Of a stretch of 64,000 nt of DNA, positions 33,388 to 42,783 are shown piece after piece (positions within the stretch are counted from its first letter, which is position 1; the number at the start of each line of letters is the position of its first letter). The translations under genes were made by a program, and so were the position numbers. Origin of the DNA: Mycolicibacterium arenosum (lineage in GTDB: Bacteria; Actinomycetota; Actinomycetes; Mycobacteriales; Mycobacteriaceae); the NCBI RefSeq assembly GCF_024320865.1, contig NZ_JANDBD010000008.1, forward strand, positions 301,730-365,729, in the 5' to 3' direction. The notes under the pieces were generated by a model, which searched no databases, was not told the DNA's origin, and was given only the letters and a program-made list of their open reading frames with translations.

Positions 33388-33730
33388 CGAACAGCGCCGC
33401 CGCCGCGACCGCCTCGACCAGGAAGTAGAACCAGTTGGGGTAGAAGGCCGTCGGACCGTCGAACGCCGACGCCAGACGTCCGGCCGCCATCCCCGCGAGC
33501 GCCGCTGCGACGGTGAGCAGCACGCCCGCGCGCACCTCGGGGTCGACGGCCGCGTACCCCAGCACCGCGGCGATGGCCAGGCCGAAGCCGCCGTACACGG
33601 CACGCACCTCGGATCGGCCCGCGGCGCCGTCGAGCCTGGTGCCGAACGGCGCGACCAGCCGGGCGGGCGCGGCCAGGCCGTAGAGCCCCATAGCCGCGAA
33701 GAACACCGCGGCGACGATGATGACGAGCAC
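33371..33730 (-). CDS. DUF4345-type small membrane protein
   Basis: A 119-residue protein with four predicted transmembrane helices. GTG 33730 is chosen because GGAGG lies five bases upstream; an ATG at 33766 would run into the divergent AraC gene. The pattern of short helices with FGTRLDGAAGRSEVRAVYGGFGLA matches the DUF4345 family, of unknown role. Its end overlaps the converging 370-residue gene by 17 bases. Confidence 0.7.
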   Translation of the reverse strand: MLVIIVAAVFFAAMGLYGLAAPARLVAPFGTRLDGAAGRSEVRAVYGGFGLAIAAVLGYAAVDPEVRAGVLLTVAAALAGMAAGRLASAFDGPTAFYPNWFYFLVEAVAAAALFATARL

Positions 33731-33764
33731 GCTAACCTCCAGTTCGGCGACGTAGGAGGTCACC

Positions 33765-34517
33765 ATGACACGGTCCGCGGCCGCCGCGCTTCCACGAACC
33801 TGCTACCCCGCGGTCTGGCTGTGGCCGGGCCAGGCGATGTACAGCGGGCCTGCCCTCGAGCTCGAGCCGCACTCGGGTTCGGTGTGGTGTCTGGCCGTCG
33901 GCGTCGACGGGCCGCTGACCGTGACCGCGGGCACCGACCGCGTCGAGGCGCGCAGCGTCCTGATCCCGCCGCGGCTGACCCACCACCTGACGACGCACGG
34001 CGGCCGGCTGGTCTCCTGCTACCTGGACCCCACCTCGGACCGGGCGGCGAACTGCCGCGACGCGTGCCGGGAGACCCGCAGCGAACTGCTCGTCGACCAC
34101 CGGGCCGCGCTGACGACGCCGCCCGTCGACGACGAATCCGCGCAGGCCTGGTTGAATCTGGCGGCGCCCGCCTCCTCGCACCTGATCGACCCGCGGATCG
34201 CCGGGGCGACCACGCTGATTCGCGCGGATCCAGCCGCCGGCGTGCCGGCGTCGGTCCTGGCCGGGCACGCCGGACTCTCGGAATCCCGCTTCCTGCATCT
34301 GTTCCGGCACGAGGTCGGGACCAGCCTGCGCCGCTATCGCCTGTGGGTACGGCTCATCCACGCCGGCTCGGCGATCGGTGCGGGCGAGAGCCTCACCACC
34401 GCGGCCGCCGATGCGGGTTTCGCCAGCCCCAGCCACCTGTCGGACTCGTTCAAGGCGACATTCGGGCTGACCGCGTCGCGGCTACTGGCGACCGGCGTGA
34501 CCGTCCGCATTCCGTGA
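33765..34517 (+). CDS. AraC-family transcriptional regulator
   Basis: A 250-residue regulator. A cupin-like sensing region fills residues 1-140 (SVWCLAVGVDGPLTV, IPPRLTHHL). The double helix-turn-helix is C-terminal, with VLAGHAGLSESRFLHLFRHE and TTAAADAGFASPSHLSDSFK, then FGLTASRL. It is divergent from the small membrane protein gene, 34 bases away, which is its most likely target besides itself. Confidence 0.85.
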   Translation: MTRSAAAALPRTCYPAVWLWPGQAMYSGPALELEPHSGSVWCLAVGVDGPLTVTAGTDRVEARSVLIPPRLTHHLTTHGGRLVSCYLDPTSDRAANCRDACRETRSELLVDHRAALTTPPVDDESAQAWLNLAAPASSHLIDPRIAGATTLIRADPAAGVPASVLAGHAGLSESRFLHLFRHEVGTSLRRYRLWVRLIHAGSAIGAGESLTTAAADAGFASPSHLSDSFKATFGLTASRLLATGVTVRIP

Positions 34518-34559
34518 ACGGTCGGGCGGTCCGGCACCCCCGGACCTAGGCTCGACAAG

Positions 34560-36191
34560 GTGAGTCTGGTTCTCGGTCCCGTCCTGCGGCACGTCGGCGA
34601 TACAACGGCACAGGTCTGGGTGCAGACCGAGAGCGCGGGCACCGTCGAGATCCTCGGCTGCTCGGCAACGACATTCGAGGTGCAGGGCTTTCACTACGCG
34701 ATCGTCGCCGTCGCCGGACTCGAGCCGGACACCGCAACCGAGTACCAGGTTCACCTCGACGGCGTCAGGGCGTGGCCCGAACCGGATTCGCCGTTTCCGC
34801 CGAGCGTCATCAAGACCCGCGGGCCGTCCTCGGTCGACCGGCACCGCGTCATCTTCGGCTCCTGCCGCTACCCCAAGACCGGCGACGCGAAGATCGACGA
34901 CAAGCTGGGCCTCGACGCGCTCGACTGTTACGCCGACCGTCTCACCCATCTGCCCGTCGCCGAGTGGCCCGACGCGCTCATCCTGCTCGGCGACCAGGTG
35001 TACGCCGACGAGTTGACCCCGGAGGTACGCCGCCATCTCGCGGGCCGCCGCCGCAACCGCCACGGCCAGCGTCCACCCGACGAGGTCGTCAGCTTCTCCG
35101 AGTACGAGGGGCTCTACCGGCACTCCTGGGGCGACCCCGAGATTCGCTGGATCCTGTCGACGCTGCCGACGGCGATGATCTTCGACGACCACGACATCCG
35201 CGACGACTGGAACACCTCGGCGGTGTGGCGCGCCGAGATCAACGAGAAGCCGTGGTGGCGGGACCGCATCCGGGCGGGGCTCGCCTCCTACTGGGTCTAC
35301 CAGCACCTGGGCAACCTCAGCCCGACCGAACTCGCTGACGATCCCGACTACCGGCGGGTCAGAGACGCCGGCGGGGACAGCTGGCCGCACCTCGCCGAAC
35401 TGGCCGATCGCGCCGACAGCGAGGTCGACGGCGACAAGGGCCTGCGGTTCAGCTTCCGCTGGGATCTGGGCCGCAGCCGGTTCATCATGGTCGACTCGCG
35501 CAACGCGCGCATCCTGGACAGCGGTGAACGGATGATGCTCGGCGAGCGCGAGTTCGGCTGGCTGGAGGATCAACTCGGTGACGTGACCGAGTTGGATCAC
35601 GTCGTCCTCGGTTCCAGCCTGCCGTGGCTGCTGCCACCCGCGATCGGGGACGTCCAGACGGTCAACGAGATCGCCGCCAACCGATCGGGGCTGCGCGGCT
35701 CGTTGGCCGAGAAGGTGCGCCAGGCCGCCGATCTCGAGCACTGGGCGGCGTTCATGAAGTCGTTTCTGCGGCTGACCGAGCTCATCGTCGCCGTCGCGTC
35801 GGAGCCGGCCAACGGCCCCGCGACCGTGACCGTGTTGTCCGGCGACGTGCACCACAGCTACGCGGCGCGCGCCGAGGTGCCCGGACGCCACACCGCGCGC
35901 ATCCACCAACTCGTCTGCTCACCGGTGCACAACTACGTGCCGGGTTTCGTCAAACCGGTGTTCAAGCTCGGGTGGTCACCCCGGGCGGCGCGGCTGACCC
36001 GTCGGTGGGCCCGGCGACGCGGCTCCCCCGAGCTGCCGATCAGCTGGCGCAACCTCAACGGGCCGCTGTTCGGGAACACCATCGCCGCGCTGAACCTCCA
36101 GGGCCGCCGCGCCGAGGTCGTGTTCGAACAGCCGCGCGGGTCGGGTGAACTGGTGGAGGTCGCGCGGATTCCGCTGACCGACTACAACTAG
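34560..36191 (+). CDS. PhoD-like metallophosphatase / alkaline phosphatase D family protein
   Basis: A 543-residue phosphoesterase starting at GTG 34560. Metal-site motifs are present in order: VIFGSCRYPK, LILLGDQVYADE, IFDDHDIRDDWN and the C-terminal LSGDVHHSYAA. An N-terminal fibronectin-like domain of about 90 residues precedes the catalytic core. There is no signal peptide or Tat motif, so unlike classic PhoD it would act inside the cell. Its end overlaps the converging monooxygenase gene by four bases. Confidence 0.85.
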   Translation: MSLVLGPVLRHVGDTTAQVWVQTESAGTVEILGCSATTFEVQGFHYAIVAVAGLEPDTATEYQVHLDGVRAWPEPDSPFPPSVIKTRGPSSVDRHRVIFGSCRYPKTGDAKIDDKLGLDALDCYADRLTHLPVAEWPDALILLGDQVYADELTPEVRRHLAGRRRNRHGQRPPDEVVSFSEYEGLYRHSWGDPEIRWILSTLPTAMIFDDHDIRDDWNTSAVWRAEINEKPWWRDRIRAGLASYWVYQHLGNLSPTELADDPDYRRVRDAGGDSWPHLAELADRADSEVDGDKGLRFSFRWDLGRSRFIMVDSRNARILDSGERMMLGEREFGWLEDQLGDVTELDHVVLGSSLPWLLPPAIGDVQTVNEIAANRSGLRGSLAEKVRQAADLEHWAAFMKSFLRLTELIVAVASEPANGPATVTVLSGDVHHSYAARAEVPGRHTARIHQLVCSPVHNYVPGFVKPVFKLGWSPRAARLTRRWARRRGSPELPISWRNLNGPLFGNTIAALNLQGRRAEVVFEQPRGSGELVEVARIPLTDYN

Positions 36192-37690
36192 GCGGTCTGG
36201 GTCTGCTCCTGCGGCGCCTCGGCGAGGGGCGCCTTCACCCGGCCGAAGACCATGGACTCCTCGATGCGGTCGAAGCGGTGATCGATGACGTCCAGCACGT
36301 AGTTGTGCCGGACGTGCCACGGCCGGTGCACACCGGACTTCGGCAACGCGTGCGGTGCCCGCTTCACGTATCCGGACTCCAGGTTGAAGGTCGGCTTCTC
36401 CTTCATCGGCGCGCCACCGAGATGCGGGTAGGCGTGCGTGTAGCCGTGAGCGTCCATGTGCGCCAGCAACTTCGCGAACGCACGGGCCGTCATATCGGCG
36501 CGCAACGTCCACGACGCATTGGTGTAGCCGATGCACCACGCCATGTTCGGCACGTCCTCGATGAGGAACTCCTTGTAGACGAACCGGTCGGTCGGATCGA
36601 CGTCCTCACCGTCCACGACGATCTTGATCCCCCCGAGCGCCTGCAGCTGCAACCCGGTGGCCGTGACGATCACGTCGGCATCGACGCGTTCACCCGAGGT
36701 CAGCACGACGCCCGTCGCGTCGACGTGGTCGATGTGGCCCGTCACCACCTCGGCGCGACCGGAGCTGATCTCGGCGAAGATGTCCCCGTCGAGCACCAGG
36801 CACATGCGCTGATCCCACGGGTTGTACTTCGGCTTGAAGTGCACGTCGACGTCGTAGCCCCTGGGCAGCGCCGCGATCGTGCGGTTGCGCACCAGCCAGC
36901 GGCCGAACTTCGGCAGCTTACGGAACATCACGTAGGTCAGGATGTGGATGAACGCGTTGCGGAAGCGCACCACCGCGTGAGACAGCTTGCGCGGCATGAT
37001 CTTCCGGATGAACTGAACCATCGGGTCGTGCTGCGGCATCGACATCATGTACGTCGGCGAGCGCTGCAGCATGGTGACCTTCGACGCGGTCTTCGCCAGC
37101 GCGGGGATCAGGCTGATGGCGGTCGCGCCGCTGCCGATCACCACCATCTTCTTGCCGGCGTAGTCCAGTTCCTCGGGCCAGAACTGCGGGTGGACGACGT
37201 CGCCGGTGAAGTTCTCGATGCCGGGGAACTCCGGGGTGTACGCGTCGTCGTAGTTGTAGTAACCGGTGCCGAAGAACAGGAAGCGGCTCCGATACGACTT
37301 CGGGGCACCGTCCTGCTCGGTGTGCACGGTCCAGGTGTCGGTGCTCGAATCCCACTCCGCGGACGTCACGTGCGTGCCGAACCGGATGTGCCGGTCGAGA
37401 CCGTACTTACTCGCCGTCGCGTCGAGGTACTCGCGGATGTTCGCGCCCTCCGCGACGTTCTCCGACCGCGTCCACGGTTCGTACGGGAAGCTCAGCGTGA
37501 AGATGTCGCTGTCGGAGCGGATGCCGGGGTAGCGGAAGAGGTCCCAGGTGCCGCCGATACGCTCTCGACGCTCCAGGATGGCGTAGGTCAGCCGCGGATT
37601 GCGCTCGTGGATGCGGTACGCCGCACCCAGTCCCGAGATGCCCGCTCCGATGATGATGACGTCGGTGAATTCGGGCTCAAACTCGCCCAT
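36188..37690 (-). CDS. Baeyer-Villiger-type flavin monooxygenase (EthA/MymA-like)
   Basis: A 500-residue FAD- and NADPH-dependent enzyme. The FAD loop is GAGISG (15-20), the Baeyer-Villiger fingerprint FTGDVVHPQFW is at 161-171 and the NADPH loop GSGATA at 186-191. GGTWDLFRYPGIRSDSD matches EthA, the enzyme that activates ethionamide in M. tuberculosis, and the related MymA. It would oxidise ketones or thioamides. ATG 37690 follows GGAGG. The 77-base gap upstream holds two AGCGCTC elements (about 37707 and 37762), possible binding sites. Confidence 0.9.
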   Translation of the reverse strand: MGEFEPEFTDVIIIGAGISGLGAAYRIHERNPRLTYAILERRERIGGTWDLFRYPGIRSDSDIFTLSFPYEPWTRSENVAEGANIREYLDATASKYGLDRHIRFGTHVTSAEWDSSTDTWTVHTEQDGAPKSYRSRFLFFGTGYYNYDDAYTPEFPGIENFTGDVVHPQFWPEELDYAGKKMVVIGSGATAISLIPALAKTASKVTMLQRSPTYMMSMPQHDPMVQFIRKIMPRKLSHAVVRFRNAFIHILTYVMFRKLPKFGRWLVRNRTIAALPRGYDVDVHFKPKYNPWDQRMCLVLDGDIFAEISSGRAEVVTGHIDHVDATGVVLTSGERVDADVIVTATGLQLQALGGIKIVVDGEDVDPTDRFVYKEFLIEDVPNMAWCIGYTNASWTLRADMTARAFAKLLAHMDAHGYTHAYPHLGGAPMKEKPTFNLESGYVKRAPHALPKSGVHRPWHVRHNYVLDVIDHRFDRIEESMVFGRVKAPLAEAPQEQTQTA

Positions 37691-37767
37691 GGAAACCTCC
37701 TTGGCTGAGCGCTCGGACCAATCCGCAAGCTCCTTGGTCCCGTCGCGTACCGCCCCACCCTAAGCGC

Positions 37768-38754
37768 TCAGGTCCGCAGTGCGTCAACGATCTGCGCGAG
37801 CGAATCGATCGCGATGGGTCCGGGCTGGTAGACACACACCTGATCGGCGACGTCGGCGACCCGGTCCCGGATGTGGTCGGCCACCTCGGCGGGTGTGCCG
37901 CAGGCGGCGATGGTGTGCAGCACGTCGTCGTCGATGAGCGACCCCATCTCCTGCCAGCGGCCCTGCTTCGACAGCGCGTTGAGCTCGGGTTGCAGGTCAC
38001 CCCAGCCGTGCACCTCGAGCACCGGGCGATACGCCGGTGTCGAGCCGTAGAACGCGAGCAGCTGTCGAGTGGCCGTGTGGTCGTCTCCGACCGACACGAT
38101 GATCTCCGGGACGATCGCGAACGAGTCGCGATCCCGGCCCGACGCGGCCAGCCCCTCGTCGACGATCGGCAGCGTGGCCTCCTGCAGGAAGCGCTTCGAG
38201 CCGAACGGCATGATCAGCAGCCCGTCGGCCACCTCGGCGGTCGCGCGGGTGAGCCGCGGCCCGAGCGCTCCGACGTAGATCGGCGGCGGCCCGTACGGGT
38301 TGTCGCGAGGCGTGAACGTCGGGGTCATCAGGGTGTGCCGGTAGAACTCACCTTTGAAGTTCAAGCGGTCCAGTCCGTTGCTCTCCCACGTCGCGAAGAT
38401 CGCCCGCAGCGCACCGACGAGCTCGACCATCCGGGCGACGGGCCTGTCGAAGTCGGTGCCGTACCGCTTCTCGATCTGGGTGCGGATCTGCGTGCCGAGG
38501 CCGAGCGTGAAGCGACCCTGCGACAGGATCTGGTGGTCGATCGCCTGGTGCGCGAGCTGAATCGGGTTGCGTGGGAACGCGATCGCCACATTGGTCATCA
38601 GATCCAGGCCGCCGACCGTCGACGCCAGGGTCAGTGGCGCGAACACGTCGTGCGGGCCCTCGAAGGTGAACACCCCGCTGGCACCCGCATCGCGCAGGGC
38701 GCGGGTCCGATCGATCGCATCCACAGGGCCGAACAACGCTGTCATGACCTTCAC
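37768..38754 (-). CDS. LLM-class F420-dependent oxidoreductase (TIGR03617-like)
   Basis: A 328-residue TIM-barrel oxidoreductase of the luciferase-like group. GTG 38754 (MKVMTALFGP) is preferred over the ATG three codons later because family members start with MKV. Typical parts are FEGPHDVFAPL, LGLGTQIRTQIEKRYG and GPPPIYVGALGPRL. It uses reduced F420 or flavin; the substrate is unknown. It lies upstream of the Baeyer-Villiger enzyme on the same strand and is divergent, 19 bases away, from the amine oxidase. Confidence 0.85.
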   Translation of the reverse strand: MKVMTALFGPVDAIDRTRALRDAGASGVFTFEGPHDVFAPLTLASTVGGLDLMTNVAIAFPRNPIQLAHQAIDHQILSQGRFTLGLGTQIRTQIEKRYGTDFDRPVARMVELVGALRAIFATWESNGLDRLNFKGEFYRHTLMTPTFTPRDNPYGPPPIYVGALGPRLTRATAEVADGLLIMPFGSKRFLQEATLPIVDEGLAASGRDRDSFAIVPEIIVSVGDDHTATRQLLAFYGSTPAYRPVLEVHGWGDLQPELNALSKQGRWQEMGSLIDDDVLHTIAACGTPAEVADHIRDRVADVADQVCVYQPGPIAIDSLAQIVDALRT

Positions 38755-38773
38755 AGCGTGAGAGCCTAGTGGG

Positions 38774-40111
38774 GTGGAGTCTGTGGACGTCGTAGTCGTG
38801 GGTGCGGGTTTCGCCGGTCTGACCGCGGCCCGCGAACTGGACCGCAGGGGCCACGACGTCGTCGTCCTCGAGGGCCGCGACCGCGTCGGCGGCCGCTCGC
38901 ACACGACGACCATCGCCGGCGCGCCGATCGACCTCGGGGCCACGTTCGTCGGCCCCACCCAGACCGAGGTGAACAAGCTCGCGGCCGACGTCGGATGCCC
39001 GACCGTCCCGACGTACACCCAGGGCAGGAACCTGATCCGCTGGCGCGGCCGGGTGCGCGCGTACCGCAGCACCATTCCCAAGCTCTCGATGATCGAACTG
39101 GTCGACGTGTCCCGCATCCAGTGGCGATTCGAGCGGCTGAGCAAGCACGTCCCGCTCGCCGACCCGTGGACGGCGTCGGTCGCGCCCAAGCTCGACGCGA
39201 TCACGCTGGACGGGTGGCTGCGCTCGGTGCACGCGGGCGCCTCGACCCGCGACCTGATGGCGATCATGGCGCGGGTGACATGGGGCTGCGAGCCCGACGA
39301 GGTGTCGATGCTGCACGCGGTGCGTTACGTGAAGGCCGCAGGCGGCATCGGGCCGATGCTCGACGTCAAGGGCGGGGCGCAGCAGGATCGCTTCCCCGAC
39401 GGCACCCAGCCGATCGCGCTGCGCGTGGCCGACGCGCTCGGCGATCGGGTTCGGCTCGGCCGGATCGTCACCCGCGTCACCCACGGCGACGGCGGCGTCA
39501 CCGCGCACACCGACGCCGGCGCGGTGCGGGCCCGCGCCGCCGTCATCGCGATACCGCCGCAGCACCGCAGCGCCATCACGTTCGAACCCGGCCTGCCCGA
39601 CGACTACCGCCGGCTGGCCGAGCACTGGCCGCTGGGCAATCTGAGCAAGGCGTACGCGGCCTACGACACGCCGTTCTGGCGCGCCGCCGGGTGTTCGGGC
39701 GAGGCGCTGTCCGACGAGGGCCCGGTGTTCATCACGTTCGACGTCAGTCCCGACGACGGACCGGGCGTGCTGCTGGGCTTCACCGATTCGCGGACGTTCG
39801 ATCCGCTACCACCCGCCGAACGCCGGACCAAGGCGCTGGAGAGCTTCGCCGGCCTGTTCGGCGAGCGCGCGCGGGAGCCGATCGACTACGTCGACCACTG
39901 CTGGGGCGCTGAGGAATTCGCGCCCGGCGGGCCGACGGCCGCGGTGCCGCCGGGGTCCTGGACGCGCTACGGGCGCTGGTTGCGCACGCCGATCGACGGC
40001 ATCTTCTGGGCCGGCACCGAAACCGCCGACGCGTGGACGGGCTTCCTCGACGGCGCGGTCCGATCGGGGCAGCGCGCGGCGGGCGAGGTCGCCGACTTCC
40101 TCAAGTCCTAG
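38774..40111 (+). CDS. Flavin monoamine oxidase family protein
   Basis: A 445-residue FAD enzyme. VVVGAGFAGLTAARELDRRGHDVVVLEGRDRVGGRS is split here as the FAD loop GAGFAGLTAA followed by the GRDRVGGRS motif of amine oxidases. The C-terminal FAD closure reads IFWAGTETADAWTGFLDGAV. It would oxidise a primary or secondary amine to an imine with peroxide formation. GTG 38774 is used; a GTG three codons later is possible. Its stop overlaps the converging hydrolase gene by four bases. Confidence 0.86.
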   Translation: MESVDVVVVGAGFAGLTAARELDRRGHDVVVLEGRDRVGGRSHTTTIAGAPIDLGATFVGPTQTEVNKLAADVGCPTVPTYTQGRNLIRWRGRVRAYRSTIPKLSMIELVDVSRIQWRFERLSKHVPLADPWTASVAPKLDAITLDGWLRSVHAGASTRDLMAIMARVTWGCEPDEVSMLHAVRYVKAAGGIGPMLDVKGGAQQDRFPDGTQPIALRVADALGDRVRLGRIVTRVTHGDGGVTAHTDAGAVRARAAVIAIPPQHRSAITFEPGLPDDYRRLAEHWPLGNLSKAYAAYDTPFWRAAGCSGEALSDEGPVFITFDVSPDDGPGVLLGFTDSRTFDPLPPAERRTKALESFAGLFGERAREPIDYVDHCWGAEEFAPGGPTAAVPPGSWTRYGRWLRTPIDGIFWAGTETADAWTGFLDGAVRSGQRAAGEVADFLKS

Positions 40112-41058
40112 GAGATGCTGCGGTTCTCGCCGCGGACTGATTCGACGAGCGACCGCAGCTGGGCGTTGACCTCGCCCGGCCGTTCCAAGTTCGCGCAGTG
40201 GCCACCCGAAAGCTCCACGAAGGCAGCGAGATTCGGTGCGTCGGCGGCGATCCGGCGCGACGCCTTGATCGGCAGCAGCCGGTCCTTGCGGCTGCCGATC
40301 ACCAGCGTCGGCACCACCAGGTTGCGCAGCGAGATGTGCGTGGACCCGACCGAGTCGACCAGCGCGCGGGCCCACCCGCCGCGACCGGCCGGGGGCGTCG
40401 AGGCGAAGAGCTCGAACACGAAATCGGCGATTGCCGGTTCGGCGTCACGGCCCACGGCGAGCTGCGCCACCAAGCGTCGGCTCTGCTGAATCGAGCCCGG
40501 CACCAGCGGCGCGGCACCGAGTTGCTTGAGCAGCGCACCCGCCGCCCGCACCCTGCTACCCGCCAACGGGCGCGGCACCGGAACGAGTTGCACGTCGCGC
40601 AGCAGGTCACCGGTCGTCGTGTTGATGAGGGCGACGGCGTCGGCGCACTGGCGCACCCTGGCCGGGTAGCGCTGCGACCACGACGTGATCGCGATGCCAC
40701 CCATCGAATGGCCGCCGATGACGGCACGCTCCCCCGGTGCGAGCGTCGCATCGAGCACCGCGTCGAGGTCGGCGGCGAGATAGTCCAAGCCGTAGTTGCC
40801 GCGTCGCTTCGGTACGTCGCTGCGGCCGTGTCCGCGGTGGTCGTAGGCGATCACCCGGTGATCGCGCGACAGATCGGCGATCTGGTTGGCCCACACCCGG
40901 ATGGCACAGGTGATGCCGTGCGCCAGCACGATCGGGTAGCCGTCCTCGGGGCCGAACACCTCGGTGTGGATGCGCGTGCCGTCCGGTGACCGGACCTCCA
41001 CGCTGCGACCCTCGGGCATCGCGTCGACGGGGGCGTAACGCCGTAGTCGAAGAGCCAT
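40108..41058 (-). CDS. Alpha/beta hydrolase
   Basis: A 316-residue hydrolase with the nucleophile elbow GGHSMGG, an oxyanion HGITCAIRVW and a C-terminal LSGGHCANLERP carrying the His. YDHRGHGRSDVPKRRGNYG follows the normal pattern of serine esterases and C-C hydrolases. It lies downstream of a FAD monooxygenase and an alcohol dehydrogenase on the same strand, so it may hydrolyse a product of their action. Confidence 0.83.
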   Translation of the reverse strand: MALRLRRYAPVDAMPEGRSVEVRSPDGTRIHTEVFGPEDGYPIVLAHGITCAIRVWANQIADLSRDHRVIAYDHRGHGRSDVPKRRGNYGLDYLAADLDAVLDATLAPGERAVIGGHSMGGIAITSWSQRYPARVRQCADAVALINTTTGDLLRDVQLVPVPRPLAGSRVRAAGALLKQLGAAPLVPGSIQQSRRLVAQLAVGRDAEPAIADFVFELFASTPPAGRGGWARALVDSVGSTHISLRNLVVPTLVIGSRKDRLLPIKASRRIAADAPNLAAFVELSGGHCANLERPGEVNAQLRSLVESVRGENRSIS

Positions 41059-41141
41059 CCGTTTGCTCCGATCTGCCGGGCACCGTTGCCGCGGCGGGAG
41101 AAGTCTAACTAAGTGAACCGCGCGAGGTCATCGGGACCGGA

Positions 41142-42773
41142 CTAGAGGCGCAGGGTGGTCGCGGCGAGGTGGGCGAGCAGCCGCGTCGCGTCGGCGGTGG
41201 CCGACCGGTAGGACAGGTAGCCGTCGGGCCGGATCAGCACCGCCTGAGGAGAATCCACCGGGTCGCCGAAACCGTATGCTGCGGAGAGGTTTCCGTGTCC
41301 GTCGCGCAGCGTGTCACCGGCCACGGCCGCCACCTCGAGCGACGCCGGCACCGCGATCACTGCGTGCACGTGGCCCCGCGTGGCCGCCGATACCTGCGCG
41401 GCGACGTCCTGCGCCCGCCGCCACAGCTGCTCGGTCGTCGCCCACAGCAGCAGCGTGTGACCGGTGTGGCGAAGGGTCTCGTGGAAGCGCAGCGGGCCGG
41501 TCACCGCGCTGCGCCGCAGGCCGGTCGCATCGGGGGCGCGCTCACCGGGAATCGGCCCCGCCCCGCCCGCGTCACCGGCGACGATCGGGCTGTCCGCGTA
41601 GTGCACCAGCAACTGCGCCGTCCGCAGCACGGCCGTCTGCAGGTCGTCGCCCGCGCCGATGCCTTCACGCGCCGCGCGCACCGTCCGGCCGACGACCTCT
41701 TCGCCCACCGGATGACGTTCGGCGTGGTAGCTGTCCAGCAGCCCCGGCGCCGCCTCGCCCCGCACCGCGAGCGCCAGCTTCCAGCCGAGGTTGTACGCGT
41801 CCTGCACGCCGGTGTTCATGCCCTGCGCGCCCGTCGGCGGATGGATGTGCGCGGAGTCGCCCGCCAGAAACACCCGGCCCTGCTGGTAGCGGTTCACCAG
41901 CCGGTGGCTGATCCGGAACACCGATGACCAGCGCATCGCGCTCGCGGTCGTCGGCTCCGGTGCCAGTCGATCGAGCACCGCCTGCACGTGGCGCAACTCG
42001 GGTTTCGGCCCCTCGGAGGAGAGCCCGTGCGCCACGCCGTCCCTGTCGTCGGCGGCCGCGGACAGCTCCTCGGGAACCAGCATCGAGATGCGGTAGCGAC
42101 ACCGTCCGGGCAGCGGGATGCACACCAGCACGTCGTCCACCACTCCGTCGGTGACATGCGAACTGCGCACCGACATCCCCGGCTGCACACTCCAGTCGAG
42201 TTCGACGTCGGCGAGCATGTACTCCTCGGGAAACGCGTCGCCGTCGAACGTCAGCCCCAGCGACCTGCGCACCAGGCTGTGCGCCCCCTCGGCGGCCACC
42301 AGGTACTCCGCGTTCACCTCGCGCTGCCCATCGGCGTCGCGAAGGGTCGCGGTGACCCCGTCGTCGTCCTGCCGCACCGCGACCAACTCGAGTCCGCGAT
42401 GCACCGATGTCCCGAGGTCGGCGAGATGCGCCCCGAGGATCTCCTCGGTCGCGTACTGCGGCAGGCTGATGAACCCGTAGGGCACCTGCTCGGGCACGTC
42501 GAACCGCACCTCGCCGACCTGCTGGCCGTTGACGTACATCACCTGCCCGAGCATCGACTGCGACGCGCTCAGCGCACGTTCGATGACGCCCACCTGGTCC
42601 CAGATCTCGAGCGTGCGCGGCTGGATACCCACCGCCTTGGCCCACGGCGCGACGCCGTCGCGCTTGTCGACGATCAGCACGTCAACGCCGCGGCGGCGCA
42701 GCTCGACAGCGGCCGAGAGGCCCACCGGTCCAGCACCGACGACGATCACCTGGACGTCCACGCCCGGTGACAT
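41142..42773 (-). CDS. FAD-dependent aromatic-ring monooxygenase (PheA/TfdB/MhpA family)
   Basis: A 543-residue hydroxylase of the class A flavoprotein group. The N-terminal FAD loop is VVGAGPVGLSAAVELRRRG, the FAD/NADPH DG motif lies near VAAEGAHSLVRR, and the GD motif is GRVFLAGDSAHIHPPTG followed by GMNTGVQDAYNLGWKL. The last 150 residues look like the thioredoxin-like domain of phenol-type hydroxylases, lacking cysteines. It probably hydroxylates a phenol or polyketide-like ring. It starts 10 bases after the alcohol dehydrogenase gene. Confidence 0.88.
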   Translation of the reverse strand: MSPGVDVQVIVVGAGPVGLSAAVELRRRGVDVLIVDKRDGVAPWAKAVGIQPRTLEIWDQVGVIERALSASQSMLGQVMYVNGQQVGEVRFDVPEQVPYGFISLPQYATEEILGAHLADLGTSVHRGLELVAVRQDDDGVTATLRDADGQREVNAEYLVAAEGAHSLVRRSLGLTFDGDAFPEEYMLADVELDWSVQPGMSVRSSHVTDGVVDDVLVCIPLPGRCRYRISMLVPEELSAAADDRDGVAHGLSSEGPKPELRHVQAVLDRLAPEPTTASAMRWSSVFRISHRLVNRYQQGRVFLAGDSAHIHPPTGAQGMNTGVQDAYNLGWKLALAVRGEAAPGLLDSYHAERHPVGEEVVGRTVRAAREGIGAGDDLQTAVLRTAQLLVHYADSPIVAGDAGGAGPIPGERAPDATGLRRSAVTGPLRFHETLRHTGHTLLLWATTEQLWRRAQDVAAQVSAATRGHVHAVIAVPASLEVAAVAGDTLRDGHGNLSAAYGFGDPVDSPQAVLIRPDGYLSYRSATADATRLLAHLAATTLRL

Positions 42774-42783
42774 TACGGGAATG

